From assembly GCF_001282725.1 (NCBI RefSeq), contig NZ_LN876584.1, positions 125,122-189,121 of the forward strand: a stretch of 64,000 bases of DNA. The letters run 5' to 3'. Source of the DNA: Inediibacterium massiliense (lineage in GTDB: Bacteria; Bacillota; Clostridia; Peptostreptococcales; Thermotaleaceae). Positions 28,846-38,275 of this stretch are shown here, in pieces. Both the position numbers and the translations under genes were made by a program. The notes under the pieces are model-generated. The model saw nothing but the letters and a program-made list of their open reading frames with translations. It ran no database searches and was not told the DNA's origin. Every line of letters begins with the position of its first letter. The first letter of the stretch is position 1.

Positions 28846-29556
28846 TTATTTAACACATATATGCTTTTGCAGCCATTTTCTAAAAAATTGTAGCTGTTCT
28901 TTTGTATGGAAATAATGTTCTCCGCCCTCCATTACTTCCAAATCACAATTGAAGAATTTTACAAATGCAGATACTACATCTAACTCACATAAATTATCTT
29001 CTGAACCATAAAGAATTGAAGTTGGATGATTCCAAACAACAATAGGATGCTTTTTCACATAACAGTAATAATCCCAATAAAGTGTTTGCCCGATAGGGGT
29101 TGGGATTTCTTTTTCTACTTTTAATCTGCTCTCACTTACGTTAAACCATATCATCATATTAGTTATAATACGTTCCATATTTACCACTGGTGAGAGAAAC
29201 AAACACTGTTTCAAATGCATATTTTTATATGCTAATAAACTAAAATATGCTCCCATACTACAAGCAAATATACTTATATTATTTGATAATGATTGTGCAT
29301 AACACATAATTTTATCAAGGTCTTGAACACAATTTTGCACTTTACAAGCATAGTTTTCATCTTTTCGTTCCCCATGTTCAGGCAAATCGAAACTAAGTAC
29401 TTGATACCCTCTTTTTATTGCCTCTTGTGCGAATACAATAACCATGTCATCTTCCTTGTTGGACATATTACCATGTACCACTACAAATAGCTTGTCTGAT
29501 TGATTGCCCCATAAAATGGCAGGGATATTTTCTATTTTAAAATTTTGTTTTATCAT
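28846..29556 (-). CDS. alpha/beta-fold hydrolase
   Basis: About 236 residues. It has an oxyanion segment VVHGNMSNKEDD, the nucleophile elbow ACSMGAY (Ser with the preceding residue Cys), an acid in LYGSEDNLCE and the terminal histidine in GGEHYFHT: a complete catalytic triad. Nearest types are small serine hydrolases/esterases. The ATG at 29556 follows TGGAGGAT at a good distance; an in-frame start 30 bp upstream has no site. Substrate unknown. Confidence 0.85.
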   Translation of the reverse strand: MIKQNFKIENIPAILWGNQSDKLFVVVHGNMSNKEDDMVIVFAQEAIKRGYQVLSFDLPEHGERKDENYACKVQNCVQDLDKIMCYAQSLSNNISIFACSMGAYFSLLAYKNMHLKQCLFLSPVVNMERIITNMMIWFNVSESRLKVEKEIPTPIGQTLYWDYYCYVKKHPIVVWNHPTSILYGSEDNLCELDVVSAFVKFFNCDLEVMEGGEHYFHTKEQLQFFRKWLQKHICVK

Positions 29557-29622
29557 TACAACTGATCCTCCATAAAATATAAACAACTTATAGTTTATAT
29601 TGATTACCTTTTGATTATTAGT

Positions 29623-30264
29623 CTAATATCCTAACTGTTCTCCAACAATAATTACCTTTATTCTTCCTTTAATAAATTGTCCTCTAATGATCACAAAATC
29701 ATTGCAAATTCTATTTGTGCTTTTACAATCCACACAGTACCCTAGCTGAGTACATGGAGTTTCTTTATTTAACCTTTTAGCATCTATAGGTGCTGCATAC
29801 CTGCGTACCCTTCTTTCAGCTTCTTCTATATCTCTAACGATTTTATTGATTCCAGTTACTAAAATAACTTGTTTCGGTCCATATATCATCGGAGCCACTC
29901 TGCTTCCATTTCCATCAATATTATATAACTCCCCATCTTCTGTTAATGCATTTGTACTACAAATAAATGTGTCAGCAGAAAAATTTTTAATATAGAGTTC
30001 TCTTTTTTCTTCACTTGTTAATCCATTTTTATATTTATCTAAAAAATTAACTTTTCCACTTCTTAAAAAGTCTATTACTCCTGTTTCAAAAAGAGTCATA
30101 GAATCTCCTACCCCAACAGTAGAACCTTCATCTATAAGCTCTTTTAACTTTTTTAATAACTGCTGCCTGTTATGAATATAATATCCTTCCATGTTACGGC
30201 CATTTAGATTTTTTATAGTTTTCTCAACCTGTTTGTCAATATACCATGTAATATTTTTGTCCAT
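29623..30264 (-). CDS. LUD-domain protein (LutC/YkgG-like)
   Basis: About 213 residues matching the LUD domain: VGVGDSMTLFETGVIDFLR near the N-terminus, then NALTEDGELYNIDGNGSRVAPMIYGPKQVILVTGINKIV. It carries a Cys-rich segment (CTQLGYCVDCKSTNRIC) that could hold a metal or iron-sulfur cluster. LutC is part of the lactate utilisation complex, but lutA and lutB are not nearby, and stand-alone LUD proteins have no settled function. The ATG at 30264 has AGGAGG 9 nt upstream. Confidence 0.85.
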   Translation of the reverse strand: MDKNITWYIDKQVEKTIKNLNGRNMEGYYIHNRQQLLKKLKELIDEGSTVGVGDSMTLFETGVIDFLRSGKVNFLDKYKNGLTSEEKRELYIKNFSADTFICSTNALTEDGELYNIDGNGSRVAPMIYGPKQVILVTGINKIVRDIEEAERRVRRYAAPIDAKRLNKETPCTQLGYCVDCKSTNRICNDFVIIRGQFIKGRIKVIIVGEQLGY

Positions 30265-30328
30265 ATCCATCTTCCTCCTAGATAAAGTGCAAATGAATAA
30301 CCTAAACTTTAGCACGAAACTTTTTAAA

Positions 30329-31369
30329 TTAGTATTTATCTGTAATCACTCCAATGGATGATGCTTTTATGAATGTAAAATTTCTTAGTGACTTAAGACT
30401 TTCTGCATCCCCTGTAACTACAACTCCTTGAATTTTAATATCCTCTTTAGTTAATTTTCCATCTGCTCCTGCTATAATATCATAAATATGTGTTATTTCT
30501 CCTTCTTTTAGTCCTTGAATAAAGTTTTCTTCTGGACTTTCTATCTTTTCTCCATATTCATTTATAGTCTTTATTCCATAAGCATCATTTTCATAACATA
30601 AATCCGGATACTGTTCTACTGGTACTATTTTTCCTCCCACATTCTGTTTATCAGTATATTGTTTTTTTGTTTTTTTGTCATTATCTTTTACTGTATCCAC
30701 CCAATACCATGTTAGATTTAAATTCTTCGGTATCATATTATAAACTTCATCTATACTATATTCTTTGTCAAAAGACAAAGCAATCTCCATATATTTTTTA
30801 TCTCCTATATCCTCTAATAAACTTAAATCGTTTTTATATCTATTGCCATAGTCCACATAAGGATAATAAAATACCATTAGTTCCTGGCCTATATCATTAT
30901 ATCGGGGTAAATAATTTTGCTCTTCCCAATTCATATTTGTATTGCTTATAAAAGATCCGTTTCCTTGAGGGAAGTTTTCTCCAAGCAAGTTATATTGAAT
31001 ACCATAAGTTCCAGTATATACTCTTTTCCCATTGATATATTTAAAAGTTTTATGTTCGATTTCTCCACCAAAATATCCTTTGTAACTATAGAACATACCA
31101 GGAAATTTATTAGGAGCTTGGACTACATATCGATACTTTATTTTTTGTATATATTCATCCCACCTCTGATCACTTATCTCATTACTTATTGAAATAGTAG
31201 CAATGGATACAATAATAACTGTAATAAAACTAATCATTATAATTTTTATAGTAGAAAATCTTTTTGCTTTTTTTACTGCTTTACTTATTTTATTACTTTT
31301 CGCTTCTTCAAATATTTTATCTAATTCCTCTTCACTATGTAGATACTCTCGATTATTTTTATCTCCCAT
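30329..31369 (-). CDS. membrane anti-sigma factor with Sigma_reg_N/C-type domains
   Basis: 346 residues. A cytoplasmic N-terminus (1-45) is followed by a TM helix (about 46-66, TIKIIMISFITVIIVSIATISIS). The extracellular part resembles the sigma factor regulator N- and C-terminal domains (WDEYIQKIKYRYVVQAPNK near the membrane; IALSFDKEYSIDEVYNMIPKNLNLTWYWVDT and VVTGDAESLKSLRNFTFIKASSIGVI at the end). GGGAGGAA precedes the ATG. It overlaps the ECF sigma gene upstream by 11 bp, so the pair forms a third sigma/anti-sigma module of a different anti-sigma type. Confidence 0.85.
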   Translation of the reverse strand: MGDKNNREYLHSEEELDKIFEEAKSNKISKAVKKAKRFSTIKIIMISFITVIIVSIATISISNEISDQRWDEYIQKIKYRYVVQAPNKFPGMFYSYKGYFGGEIEHKTFKYINGKRVYTGTYGIQYNLLGENFPQGNGSFISNTNMNWEEQNYLPRYNDIGQELMVFYYPYVDYGNRYKNDLSLLEDIGDKKYMEIALSFDKEYSIDEVYNMIPKNLNLTWYWVDTVKDNDKKTKKQYTDKQNVGGKIVPVEQYPDLCYENDAYGIKTINEYGEKIESPEENFIQGLKEGEITHIYDIIAGADGKLTKEDIKIQGVVVTGDAESLKSLRNFTFIKASSIGVITDKY

Positions 31370-31874
31370 AATTTAATTCCTCCCAAGCTTCTTTAAATTT
31401 GTTTCTTGCTCTATAGAGATAGGTTTTTACTTTATCTTCATCAAAGTCTAAAAGCTTTGATATCTCTTTATAGGATAAATCCATAAAGTATTTCATGATC
31501 AACAAGTTTCTATATGTTGGTTTTAATGCATATAAAGTTTTATTCACATATTCTTTGTATTCATCATTTAAAATGTACTCTTCAGTTAAAGTATCCGTAG
31601 ACATTTTTCTTAACACATTATCATCTAAATCCCCTACATATTTGTTTAACTTCTTATTTTCCTTGTATATGTTATAATATTTATTTATAGATACCTTAAA
31701 CATCCAAGAAACTATTTTTCTTTCATCTAAAGAGTCAATGTTTATGATCGTCTTGCATAATGTATCTTGTACTATATCCTCTGCATCTTCTTTTGTAGCA
31801 CCTATCTTTATTAGATATTTAAAAATAATCTTTATTTCATTTGTTAATAAACTTTCTAGAGTTTCATCTTTCAT
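31359..31874 (-). CDS. ECF-type RNA polymerase sigma factor
   Basis: 171 residues. Region 2 includes LIKIGATKEDAEDIVQDTLCKTIINIDSLDERKIVSWMFKVSINKYYN; region 4 includes MKYFMDLSYKEISKLLDFDEDKVKTYLYRARNKFKEAW. First gene of the operon with its membrane anti-sigma factor. AGGTGG precedes the ATG. The 390 bp upstream hold the rSAM operon's terminator and repeat R2. Confidence 0.9.
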   Translation of the reverse strand: MKDETLESLLTNEIKIIFKYLIKIGATKEDAEDIVQDTLCKTIINIDSLDERKIVSWMFKVSINKYYNIYKENKKLNKYVGDLDDNVLRKMSTDTLTEEYILNDEYKEYVNKTLYALKPTYRNLLIMKYFMDLSYKEISKLLDFDEDKVKTYLYRARNKFKEAWEELNYGR

Positions 31875-32032
31875 AACTCGCCACCTGCTTTTTTATCTTC
31901 TCAATATATATTCTATTGAATTTCGTGATTCTAATATGAAAGCTTTCATCTATATAACAATTCTATAAGTGAAATGTATACATTTTATTTTTTTTATATA
32001 TACAGTTAAGAATCTCTATTTATATTACAATA

Positions 32033-32065
32033 AAAAAGTCTTTCATCATAAGATAAAAGACTTTT
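32033..32065 (-). terminator. likely terminator of the radical SAM operon
   Basis: 11-bp stem (32033-32043 with 32056-32065, one bulge) with a T-run on the minus strand. Confidence 0.55.
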
Positions 32066-32080
32066 ATGCTTGTCTAATTT

Positions 32081-32237
32081 ATATAAAAAAATTCTCATAT
32101 TCCTATCGGAACTGCTCATGGCGCCAACGAAATTCTTTCATTTCATTCAGAATTTCCGTTGCTTAAAATTTGATGAAAATTTAACTTTCTAAAATTATCC
32201 ACAATCTATTCATTTATATAATTACCTAAAGAGTAAA
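32081..32237. repeat. short dispersed repeat R2, copy 2 (longest form)
   Basis: Has the same left block (ATAAAAAAATTCTCATATTCCTAT) and right block (TTCATTTATATAATTACCTA) as copies 1 and 3, with about 100 bp between them. The other copies look like internally deleted versions. Downstream of the rSAM operon. Confidence 0.55.
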
Positions 32238-32270
32238 AAATAGTACATACCTACTATGCAAAATACAAAC

Positions 32271-33545
32271 TTACTGCAAATCCCTATAGTATTTTGGATA
32301 TTTGTTACTTTTATTTTGACTACAAATACAAATTGCCTTTTCTTTATTAAGGGGAAGCCTACCTTCTGATTTCTTAAATACTTCTTTATTCACTTTCTGA
32401 GCAAAGCATCCTATTTTGGGCTTACCGATAGAGTTGTGCATTTCAACCCAAAGTTTTTTGATAGATTCTTTTTTTACATTACCAAAACTCATAGGTACAA
32501 AATCACAAGGATACAATTCTCCTGTGGCACTTATATAAGAATGTTGATTCCCTGCACCACAACCAAATTTAGCTTCACTTTCTGTATAAGCAAAAGTGCT
32601 TATCTTGGGTAAACTACTTATTTTATTTGCTCTATGCTGTATCTCTATAAGTTTTTGTCTATCCCTCTCACTATAAAATACATTATCTAATTGTTTTTCA
32701 GTTAAAAGACTGCCACTGAGTATAGGTTCTAAGATCTTTACTTCATGTGCCCCATTATCTTTAGCCAATTTGAACAACTTAAATAGTTTTTTCTCTTCTA
32801 GATTTTCCTTTAATATAACCGTTTGAGCCATAGTATATAGTCCTGCCTTATTTGCATTTCTAAGGGCATCAAGTGCATAATCAAAAGCCTTTTCACTATT
32901 TCTATTTTTATTATGTGTATCTTTATCATAAGAATCTAAGCTTATTCCTATACCAAATAAACCGCTATCTTTTAACTTTTTTGCTTTCTCATAGCTCAAA
33001 TTAAAGCCACTCGTAAATAGAATGATTGTACTTCTACTATCTATAGCTTCTATCATATCAAATATATCTTCATGTACTAATGGCTCTCCCCCTGTTATTC
33101 CAATAATAGGAGTTTTCATATCTTGAATCTCCTCTATAACCTTCATCCATTCTTCTTTTGATAATTCTTTTTCTTCTTTCCTATTTTTTGCACTACAATA
33201 AATACAATTATTAGGACATTTATTTGTTATACACAAATACATAGAGATAGGTGCTGTCCTTTGAGCATATATTTGCTTTGTAAATATATTGATCGGCTCA
33301 TCTACTGCTAGGATATTTTGTATAAATGATTGAGATGGGAAAGGTGGCAAGAAGGTACTCAATATATACTGATCTTGATGCTTTACTATCTTTTCTCCCT
33401 TTAACATACTCCTCATCATTTTTATATATTTTAATAGATTAAACTGCTTGTCTTCCTTTAAAATATTGTAAATCTCTATCAAACTTTTTAAAACATTTTT
33501 ATCAAAAGCCATTTTTGTAATGATTTTCAAATTATGAATACTCAT
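32271..33545 (-). CDS. radical SAM/SPASM-type enzyme
   Basis: 424 residues. The CxxxCxxC cluster motif reads CITNKCPNNCIYC near residues 105-117, with the GGEPL motif near 150. The C-terminal part has several Cys in SPASM-like positions (FGCGAGNQHS, LYPCDF, IGCFAQ, ICICSQ), implying auxiliary Fe-S clusters. The first roughly 100 residues are a helical extension. It is the last gene of an operon with two methyltransferases (7 bp gap). SPASM enzymes modify peptides, proteins or tetrapyrroles; no precursor peptide was found nearby, so substrate is unknown. Confidence 0.85.
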   Translation of the reverse strand: MSIHNLKIITKMAFDKNVLKSLIEIYNILKEDKQFNLLKYIKMMRSMLKGEKIVKHQDQYILSTFLPPFPSQSFIQNILAVDEPINIFTKQIYAQRTAPISMYLCITNKCPNNCIYCSAKNRKEEKELSKEEWMKVIEEIQDMKTPIIGITGGEPLVHEDIFDMIEAIDSRSTIILFTSGFNLSYEKAKKLKDSGLFGIGISLDSYDKDTHNKNRNSEKAFDYALDALRNANKAGLYTMAQTVILKENLEEKKLFKLFKLAKDNGAHEVKILEPILSGSLLTEKQLDNVFYSERDRQKLIEIQHRANKISSLPKISTFAYTESEAKFGCGAGNQHSYISATGELYPCDFVPMSFGNVKKESIKKLWVEMHNSIGKPKIGCFAQKVNKEVFKKSEGRLPLNKEKAICICSQNKSNKYPKYYRDLQ

Positions 33546-33551
33546 TCCATC

Positions 33552-34415
33552 CTATTCCTTTCTAAAAATACCGTATGCAAATTTATGATTTATTTCATAA
33601 ACTCCATTTTTATATTTTTCTTTTTTAATTTTTTCAATTATGAAAGGTTTCATTTCATCATAATTTCTAAATATTTTCCGAGTTCCCGCTGCTGCCCCAG
33701 TTATATTTAGCCACTGTAGAAGTTCTTCAGGCTCTTTAAAATTAAAAAAGACCTCCTCTTCCTCTACTTCTAAAACTTTAAATCCATATAAATTGCACCA
33801 TTTGGCTAAACCTTTCTTTCCTTGAGGTAAATTTAATTTTATATCCATAGGTTTTACAACTTCCTTTTGATTCTCATTCATAACATTTAAAAATATTTTT
33901 TCTATTTTATCCAAAGTTCCATCCACATTTGTAATGATAGCGAATATACCTTCTGGTTTTAAAACCCTATTAAAAAGCTTGAATAGCTCATGATGATCAA
34001 AATAAGAAAGAGCCCAGCCAAAAAATATAACATCGAATTTTTCATTAGAAGTTTTTAAAAATTCAATACCATCACTTTGAACAACTACTACTCTATCATC
34101 ACTGATATCCAAAAGCTTCTCAAGCATTTTACTGGACTGATCTACAGAAGTAATTTTACATTTTGTAGATTTAGTTAATAAATTTTTTGTTATATAGCCT
34201 GTTCCACAAGCAAAATCTAATATTTTTAACTCTTTATCTGTCTCTATGTACTTTGAATGAATAATATGATCCGTATATCTCCCCATCTCTTTGAGCCAAT
34301 AATGATAGGTATCTGACACTTTATCATACTCTCCTCTATAATCTTCTCTATTTACAACGTCTTTTTTTATAAGCTTATATCCAAGCCTTAAGTAAAACAA
34401 TATTTTATTGATCAT
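33552..34415 (-). CDS. class I SAM-dependent methyltransferase (operon gene 2)
   Basis: 287 residues. Motif I LDFACGTGYITKNLL is near residue 74, the acidic SVDQSSKMLEKL follows, and FFGWALSYFD near 135. An N-terminal roughly 60-residue helical extension precedes the Rossmann core. Its ATG overlaps the stop of the upstream methyltransferase (ATGA), showing tight coupling. Acceptor unknown; context suggests a shared pathway with the radical SAM enzyme. Confidence 0.85.
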   Translation of the reverse strand: MINKILFYLRLGYKLIKKDVVNREDYRGEYDKVSDTYHYWLKEMGRYTDHIIHSKYIETDKELKILDFACGTGYITKNLLTKSTKCKITSVDQSSKMLEKLLDISDDRVVVVQSDGIEFLKTSNEKFDVIFFGWALSYFDHHELFKLFNRVLKPEGIFAIITNVDGTLDKIEKIFLNVMNENQKEVVKPMDIKLNLPQGKKGLAKWCNLYGFKVLEVEEEEVFFNFKEPEELLQWLNITGAAAGTRKIFRNYDEMKPFIIEKIKKEKYKNGVYEINHKFAYGIFRKE

Positions 34416-34987
34416 CTTTTCTCTCCTACAAATATAAAATAATACCCCTTATCATAAACCTTTTTTATATCAAAATATTCCTCTAATAGACTTCTGACTT
34501 CCTCTTTGGTTTTAAAAAATAATCGTCCAAATAGAATAAATTCAAACACTCTCAGTAATCTAGTTTTTATATGTTTTCTATCAAAATCTAACATCACTAC
34601 CTTTCCACGATCCTTTAATATCCTATCTATTTCAATAACAAGCTCTTTTTGTTCCTTGATATGATGAAAAACGTCACTCAATATGACTGTATCAATGGAA
34701 TTGTTTTTAAAGGGAGCTTTCAAAGCATTTCCCTTTATACTGATCAGATTTTTTCCCTGATTTACCTTTGAAAGCATCTTCTCACTCTCATCAAGTACAT
34801 AAACTGTCTTACAGCTTTCACAAATATACTGAGCCAATCTTCCAGTTCCTCCTCCTATATCTACAACCACTTCATGTCCATCTATATTGGCAGCAGCTTT
34901 TATTTCTTCGAGCTTATATAATTTAAACATATCCATAAATTTATCATAATGCCTATAAACCTTATCAAAATCATTTATTTTTTTCAT
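34412..34987 (-). CDS. class I SAM-dependent methyltransferase (operon gene 1)
   Basis: 191 residues of UbiE/Methyltransf_11 type: VVDIGGGTGRLAQYI near residue 38, VYVLDESEKML, and SDVFHHIKEQ near residue 103. AGGGAGAGG lies before the ATG. First gene of a three-gene operon (methyltransferase, methyltransferase, radical SAM) on the minus strand. It resembles the gene at 56-640 in length and motif style. Acceptor unknown. Confidence 0.85.
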   Translation of the reverse strand: MKKINDFDKVYRHYDKFMDMFKLYKLEEIKAAANIDGHEVVVDIGGGTGRLAQYICESCKTVYVLDESEKMLSKVNQGKNLISIKGNALKAPFKNNSIDTVILSDVFHHIKEQKELVIEIDRILKDRGKVVMLDFDRKHIKTRLLRVFEFILFGRLFFKTKEEVRSLLEEYFDIKKVYDKGYYFIFVGEKR

Positions 34988-35204
34988 AAACAGCCTCTCC
35001 CTAGTAATTATTTTTGTACACCTATAACTTTATATGGGCTATTTACTAACATTTCCTTCCAAACCTCTTTTAACACATTATACCATAGGGACAGTTAATG
35101 ATTTTTATTTATATTTGAATACGAATAGCAATTTTTATTCATTTTAAATGCCTAAATATCTAATGAATCAAAAATATAAATAATAAAAATATTCAGAATA
35201 GATG

Positions 35205-35612
35205 TTGTATGTTGTGATGGAGAGTATGCTATCCTTGCAATGGTAGTTCAGAAAATTTCTAACATGAAGTTTGCAAAAATTTTTGGAGGAAAATATTTTC
35301 AAACCATTAGGAATGGACAATACCGTAGCTTATGAAAAGGGTATCTCTACTATAAAAAATAGAGCTTATGGTGTAGCAAAGAAACATGGAAAGTATGTTG
35401 AATGTGATCAAAGTATTACAAGTGCTATTCTTGGAGATGGAGGCATCTATACATCCTTGATGGATTATTATAAATGGGATCAAGCATTATATACAGATAA
35501 ATTAGTAAGCTATGATACACTCAATGAAATTCTTAACGGAGGTTCAGAAGTTGATAGGAGGGAGGGTATGGGATATGGTTGGTTTCATTATTATAATAAG
35601 AGAAAATGGTAA
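35205..35612 (+). pseudogene. serine beta-lactamase-like hydrolase fragment
   Basis: From 35219 one frame reads GEYAILAMVVQKISNMKFA, then the frame shifts near 35275 to KFLEENIFKPLGMDNTVAYEKG...ITSAILGDGGIYTSLMDYYKWDQALYT...YGWFHYYNKRKW. This is the middle-to-late part of class C beta-lactamase/PBP4*-like serine hydrolases. The N-terminal half with the SxxK catalytic motif is absent, there is at least one frameshift, and the end is cut. Non-functional remnant. Confidence 0.8.
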
Positions 35613-35736
35613 TGGGTTACTTTCATAGATATGTATTCAAAATATATGAAACGTATTGCGCATATATATATATTAAATAAAAAAATTATCATTGAAAATT
35701 ACAATGGGGACAATAGGAACATGCCCCCTAACCTAA

Positions 35737-37080
35737 TTATTTTAGCACCTGCCCTAGTTTATTTTCTACCTTTCTAGATTTTTTTATACAACTATACGAA
35801 ACCACAAAGGTTATAGCCTCTGCTAAGGGAGTTGTGAGCCATATACCTGAATCACCCAAAATGTATGGCAGTGTAAAAATAAATACACTTATCAAAATGA
35901 GACTTCTAAGCATGGATATGATTCCAGATGTTTTGGCATCTCCAATAGAAGTAAAGTAAGTAGACGTGACAACATTGAATCCATTGAATATAAATGTTAT
36001 TGAATAGATTCTCAGCCCAGAATTTGCTATACTCATAAGTTCACTATTGTCACGAGAAAATATTTTTATAATACCCTCTGTTGCTACAAAGGTCATAATA
36101 AATGCAATACTCCCTACTAAAAATACTGCCTTGATACCCATCCCTAGTACTTTAAATATTGTTTCTCTATCTTTGGCTCCAAAGCTATAGCTTATCAGGG
36201 GATGTATACCTTGTGCTATCCCTGTTAAAATCATATACTGGATCAATGATATATATCCAACAATTGTAAAAGCAGCCACGCCATTAATCCCAATTCTCTT
36301 GATAATGATAAAGTTAAAAAGATACATTGTAACTGATATTGCAATCTGTCCTATGAACTCTGATGAACCATTAAAAATTATACTTTTGATTTCTTTTAAA
36401 TCAATTTTGATTTTACTAAACTTAAAAACTGATTTTCCTTTCAAAAAATATGCACTACTTAGTATAAAAGCGAGAATCATCGAAAATCCTGATGCTGATG
36501 CTGCTCCCTTCATACCGTAATCCAACTTTACAATAAACAAGTAATCTAATATGATGTTAACTGTATTAGCTATCAGGATAAATAATAAAGATAATTGTGG
36601 CTTTCCTTCGCCTCTTATAAACATAGCCGCAGTTATATTCATCATCATGAATATATAAAAGAAAATCATGATCCCAAAATAATTCTTAACATAAAAATAG
36701 AGCTCCCCTTTTGCATTTAAAAAATATAGGATTTGATTCATAAATACTACTATAAAAACTATGATCATCACATTCACTACTACATTTAACACTAGTGTAA
36801 GTGTAAATTGCTGATTTGCTTTTAATTGATTTTTTTCACCTAAACTTTGCATAGCAAGAGTCGAACCGCCTACTCCAATCATGATAGTTATACCAAGTAG
36901 TATATATAATACTGGCAAGGTAAGATTGATCGCTGCAAGACCTTTCTCTCCTATCTTCCACCCAATAAACATTCCATCCACTAATGTTATAAAAGAAGTA
37001 AGAAACATACCCATGATGCATGGAATGGAATACTGTAGAAAAGTTCTCATCACACTATTATTTTTTGTATTTTCTTTCAT
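35737..37080 (-). CDS. MATE-family efflux transporter
   Basis: 447 residues, 12 TM helices, MATE type (MFLTSFITLVDGMFIGWKIGEKGLAAINLTLP at the N-terminus, IGVNGVAAFTIVGY-like segment in the second half). These antiporters use Na+ or H+ to export cationic drugs and metabolites. GAGGAG precedes the ATG. The AraC/GyrI-type regulator gene lies just upstream on the same strand, as often seen for drug-responsive regulators. Substrate unknown. Confidence 0.9.
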   Translation of the reverse strand: MKENTKNNSVMRTFLQYSIPCIMGMFLTSFITLVDGMFIGWKIGEKGLAAINLTLPVLYILLGITIMIGVGGSTLAMQSLGEKNQLKANQQFTLTLVLNVVVNVMIIVFIVVFMNQILYFLNAKGELYFYVKNYFGIMIFFYIFMMMNITAAMFIRGEGKPQLSLLFILIANTVNIILDYLFIVKLDYGMKGAASASGFSMILAFILSSAYFLKGKSVFKFSKIKIDLKEIKSIIFNGSSEFIGQIAISVTMYLFNFIIIKRIGINGVAAFTIVGYISLIQYMILTGIAQGIHPLISYSFGAKDRETIFKVLGMGIKAVFLVGSIAFIMTFVATEGIIKIFSRDNSELMSIANSGLRIYSITFIFNGFNVVTSTYFTSIGDAKTSGIISMLRSLILISVFIFTLPYILGDSGIWLTTPLAEAITFVVSYSCIKKSRKVENKLGQVLK

Positions 37081-37180
37081 ATTAAATTCTCCTCTCTTCT
37101 ATAATCCATCCCAATTCTATATCAATTTATTTTATAAAACTTCTGAATTCGTGCTATAAAAATATATGATTTTTTATTCC

Positions 37181-37233
37181 TTCTATAAAAAAATTCTCAA
37201 TTTATTCATTTATATAGTTTCCTAATGAATAAA
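37181..37233. repeat. short dispersed repeat R2, copy 3 (short form)
   Basis: CTATAAAAAAATTCTCA joined almost directly to TTCATTTATATAGTTTCCTA, the same ends as copies 1 and 2, just 3' of the AraC-gene terminator. Confidence 0.6.
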
Positions 37234-37236
37234 AAA

Positions 37237-37260
37237 ACACTGGAATATACTTCCCAGTGC
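37237..37260 (-). terminator. terminator of the AraC-family gene
   Basis: Short CACTGG/CCAGTG stem with an A-run on the plus strand (U-run on the minus strand). Confidence 0.6.
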
Positions 37261-37272
37261 TAAATTCATATT

Positions 37273-38133
37273 TCACTTTATGGCTATACATATATCTACT
37301 TCCATTCTCCTTTCTTCATCTAGTGGAGATTGATATATTTCAAGGGGCGCCCTGTCGCCAATCGTATATTTAGTAAAAGGCATCCATAAAGCAAAAACCT
37401 CATTATATGCTCTTGCTAAGTTTTCTATTTTATCATAAAATTTATAACAGGCATACAGTCCTTCTTCGATTCGAAGAACATTCATCCCCATGATTTTGTC
37501 AACTTTTACACACATATCATATATGCATCTATCTTCATCAACGATTAGAGGATCATCATAGGATATTCCAATAAATATACTATTGTGATCTATCATTTGT
37601 CTTTTCTCAAGTTTCTTACAAAATTTTTCCCAGGCAGCTTCTAAATCGCAATAGTTTCCAATAAATCGTTCATACTCTACATTCATTTTAGGTAGTTTTT
37701 TTATTGTAATCTTTGAATTAACCTGTTGAAAAAAATCTTCCTGCATCTTCATGGTAGAAATATATTCCACAATAGGTCTATAGGAATTTTTAAAAGGTCT
37801 TAGACTATCCTTTCGATAATCTGATGCACTTATTCCAAAGTAATCTTTAAAAGCAGTGGCAAAATTGGATGGGCTATATCCGACTTCAAGTGCTATTTCT
37901 GTTATTGACCTATCTTTGGTTGTCCTTAGTCTGAATGCAGCATGCTCCATCTTTAGTCTTCTTGTAAAAGAATAAATACTCTCATTTACAATAGATTTAA
38001 ATATTCTATTAAAATAAAATTTAGAAAAACAGCAGTGATTTGCTATATCTTCTACAGTAAAATTCTTACCAATGTTATTATGTATATAATTAATGGCTTG
38101 ATTGATTGCCAGTATGTATTCTTTTTGGTTCAT
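37273..38133 (-). CDS. AraC-family regulator with GyrI-like effector domain
   Basis: About 286 residues. Two AraC helix-turn-helices occupy residues about 8-105 (FTVEDIANHCCFSKFYFNRIFKS and SITEIALEVGYSPSNFATAFKDYFGISASDYRK). The C-terminal about 130-286 is a GyrI-like small-molecule-binding domain. The SoxS/Rob/BmrR-like architecture suggests drug sensing; the MATE pump downstream on the same strand is the obvious candidate target. The ATG at 38133 is better spaced from GGGAG than the ATG at 38139. Confidence 0.9.
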   Translation of the reverse strand: MNQKEYILAINQAINYIHNNIGKNFTVEDIANHCCFSKFYFNRIFKSIVNESIYSFTRRLKMEHAAFRLRTTKDRSITEIALEVGYSPSNFATAFKDYFGISASDYRKDSLRPFKNSYRPIVEYISTMKMQEDFFQQVNSKITIKKLPKMNVEYERFIGNYCDLEAAWEKFCKKLEKRQMIDHNSIFIGISYDDPLIVDEDRCIYDMCVKVDKIMGMNVLRIEEGLYACYKFYDKIENLARAYNEVFALWMPFTKYTIGDRAPLEIYQSPLDEERRMEVDICIAIK

Positions 38134-38275
38134 TCTCATACTCCCTTTGAAAAAACAGTTTTACTGAAAAGGATAAACGTACATCATCCTTTTTAAGATT
38201 ATTTTGCCATGGTTTAAAACACAAAATATCCTTAATACAAAGGTAAATTTTTAATACAGTGTAATATAAGTTTTT

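Noticed and set aside
32166-35200. RiPP precursor peptide next to the radical SAM operon
   Set aside because: No short frame with a ribosome-binding site was seen in the flanking intergenic regions, so a RiPP cluster is not claimed.
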